NCBI GenBank assembly: GCA_903921135.1 | Contig: CAIXOY010000367.1 | Span: 1-5,927, forward strand | Reading direction: 5' to 3' | Origin: an uncultured Gammaproteobacteria bacterium | GTDB taxonomy: Bacteria; Pseudomonadota; Gammaproteobacteria; Pseudomonadales; UBA5518 | DNA: 5,927 nucleotides | Shown here: positions 5,831 to 5,927 of the stretch, in pieces | Position numbering within the stretch: the first letter of the stretch is position 1 | Layout: every line of letters begins with the position of its first letter | The notes under the pieces: model-generated | What the model was told of the DNA's origin: nothing | The model's database searches: none | Seen by the model: only the letters and a program-made list of their open reading frames with translations | Program-made: the position numbers and the translations under genes

Positions 5831-5927
5831 CGACCTCCCTTCTCTTTGGAGGTGATGCTGCGCATTCACCTTCTACAGCAGTGGTTCACGCTCTCGGATC
5901 CATTGATGGAGGAGATGCTGATCGACA
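5825..5927 (+). mobile_element. Internal fragment of an IS5-family transposase gene, continuing past the window
   Basis: The plus-strand frame from 5825 to the window end reads GGRPPFSLEVMLRIH then LLQQWFTLSDPLMEEMLID. This is the conserved N-terminal portion of IS5-family (DDE) transposases, normally at about residues 45-80 of a protein of roughly 330. The residues before GRPP, the transposase start and the element's terminal inverted repeat are all absent: the fragment begins mid-gene, directly against rplI codons. A complete IS insertion would show an IS end at the junction, so this is not a simple insertion. It is most likely an assembly chimera or recombination at the short shared stretch around 5822-5831, or a decayed IS remnant. 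The catalytic DDE residues lie outside the window. Confidence 0.78.

Noticed and set aside
5732..5872. A short intact minus-strand gene extending L9 upstream to the TAG at 5873-5875
   Set aside because: Codons upstream of 5830 do not match L9 and lie on the antisense strand of clear IS5 transposase sequence; they are chance-open.

Overview
The window reads as a high-GC proteobacterial chromosome segment, most likely gammaproteobacterial. The evidence is a DnaB very close to the enterobacterial type, the rplI-dnaB gene order, and a tRNA-Gly(CCC) with an encoded CCA end. Almost everything is on the minus strand, so the biological order runs from high to low coordinates. I cannot name a genus from sequence alone.

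Layout, right to left. Bases about 5825-5927 hold an internal piece of an IS5-family transposase gene on the plus strand. It abuts, within about ten bases, the last 32 codons of rplI (ribosomal protein L9, minus strand), so the L9 gene is cut off mid-frame. This is either an assembly join at a repeat or a real rearrangement. A hairpin-rich, 175-base gap follows, with a probable rplI terminator and a probable dnaB promoter. The promoter's -10 lies inside a 7-bp-arm palindrome. Next come dnaB (replicative helicase), a BetI-like TetR repressor whose start codon overlaps the dnaB stop (TGATG), and a YcgR-type PilZ protein (c-di-GMP receptor) that seems to have its own promoter. Then come a hairpin, tRNA-Gly(CCC), about 475 bases without a convincing gene, and a large CocE/NonD-type serine hydrolase with a Tat-like signal. 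The hydrolase frame stays open to base 1.

How the genes work together: dnaB and the TetR gene look like one transcript and are probably translationally coupled. The palindrome over the dnaB -10 could be a repressor operator, perhaps for that same TetR protein, but this is inference. The PilZ protein, tRNA and hydrolase look like separate units that share only orientation.

I found no CRISPR array, intein, phage module, toxin-antitoxin pair or recognisable defence system. The points most worth checking are the rplI/IS5 junction, the dnaB-tetR overlap and the dnaB promoter palindrome.
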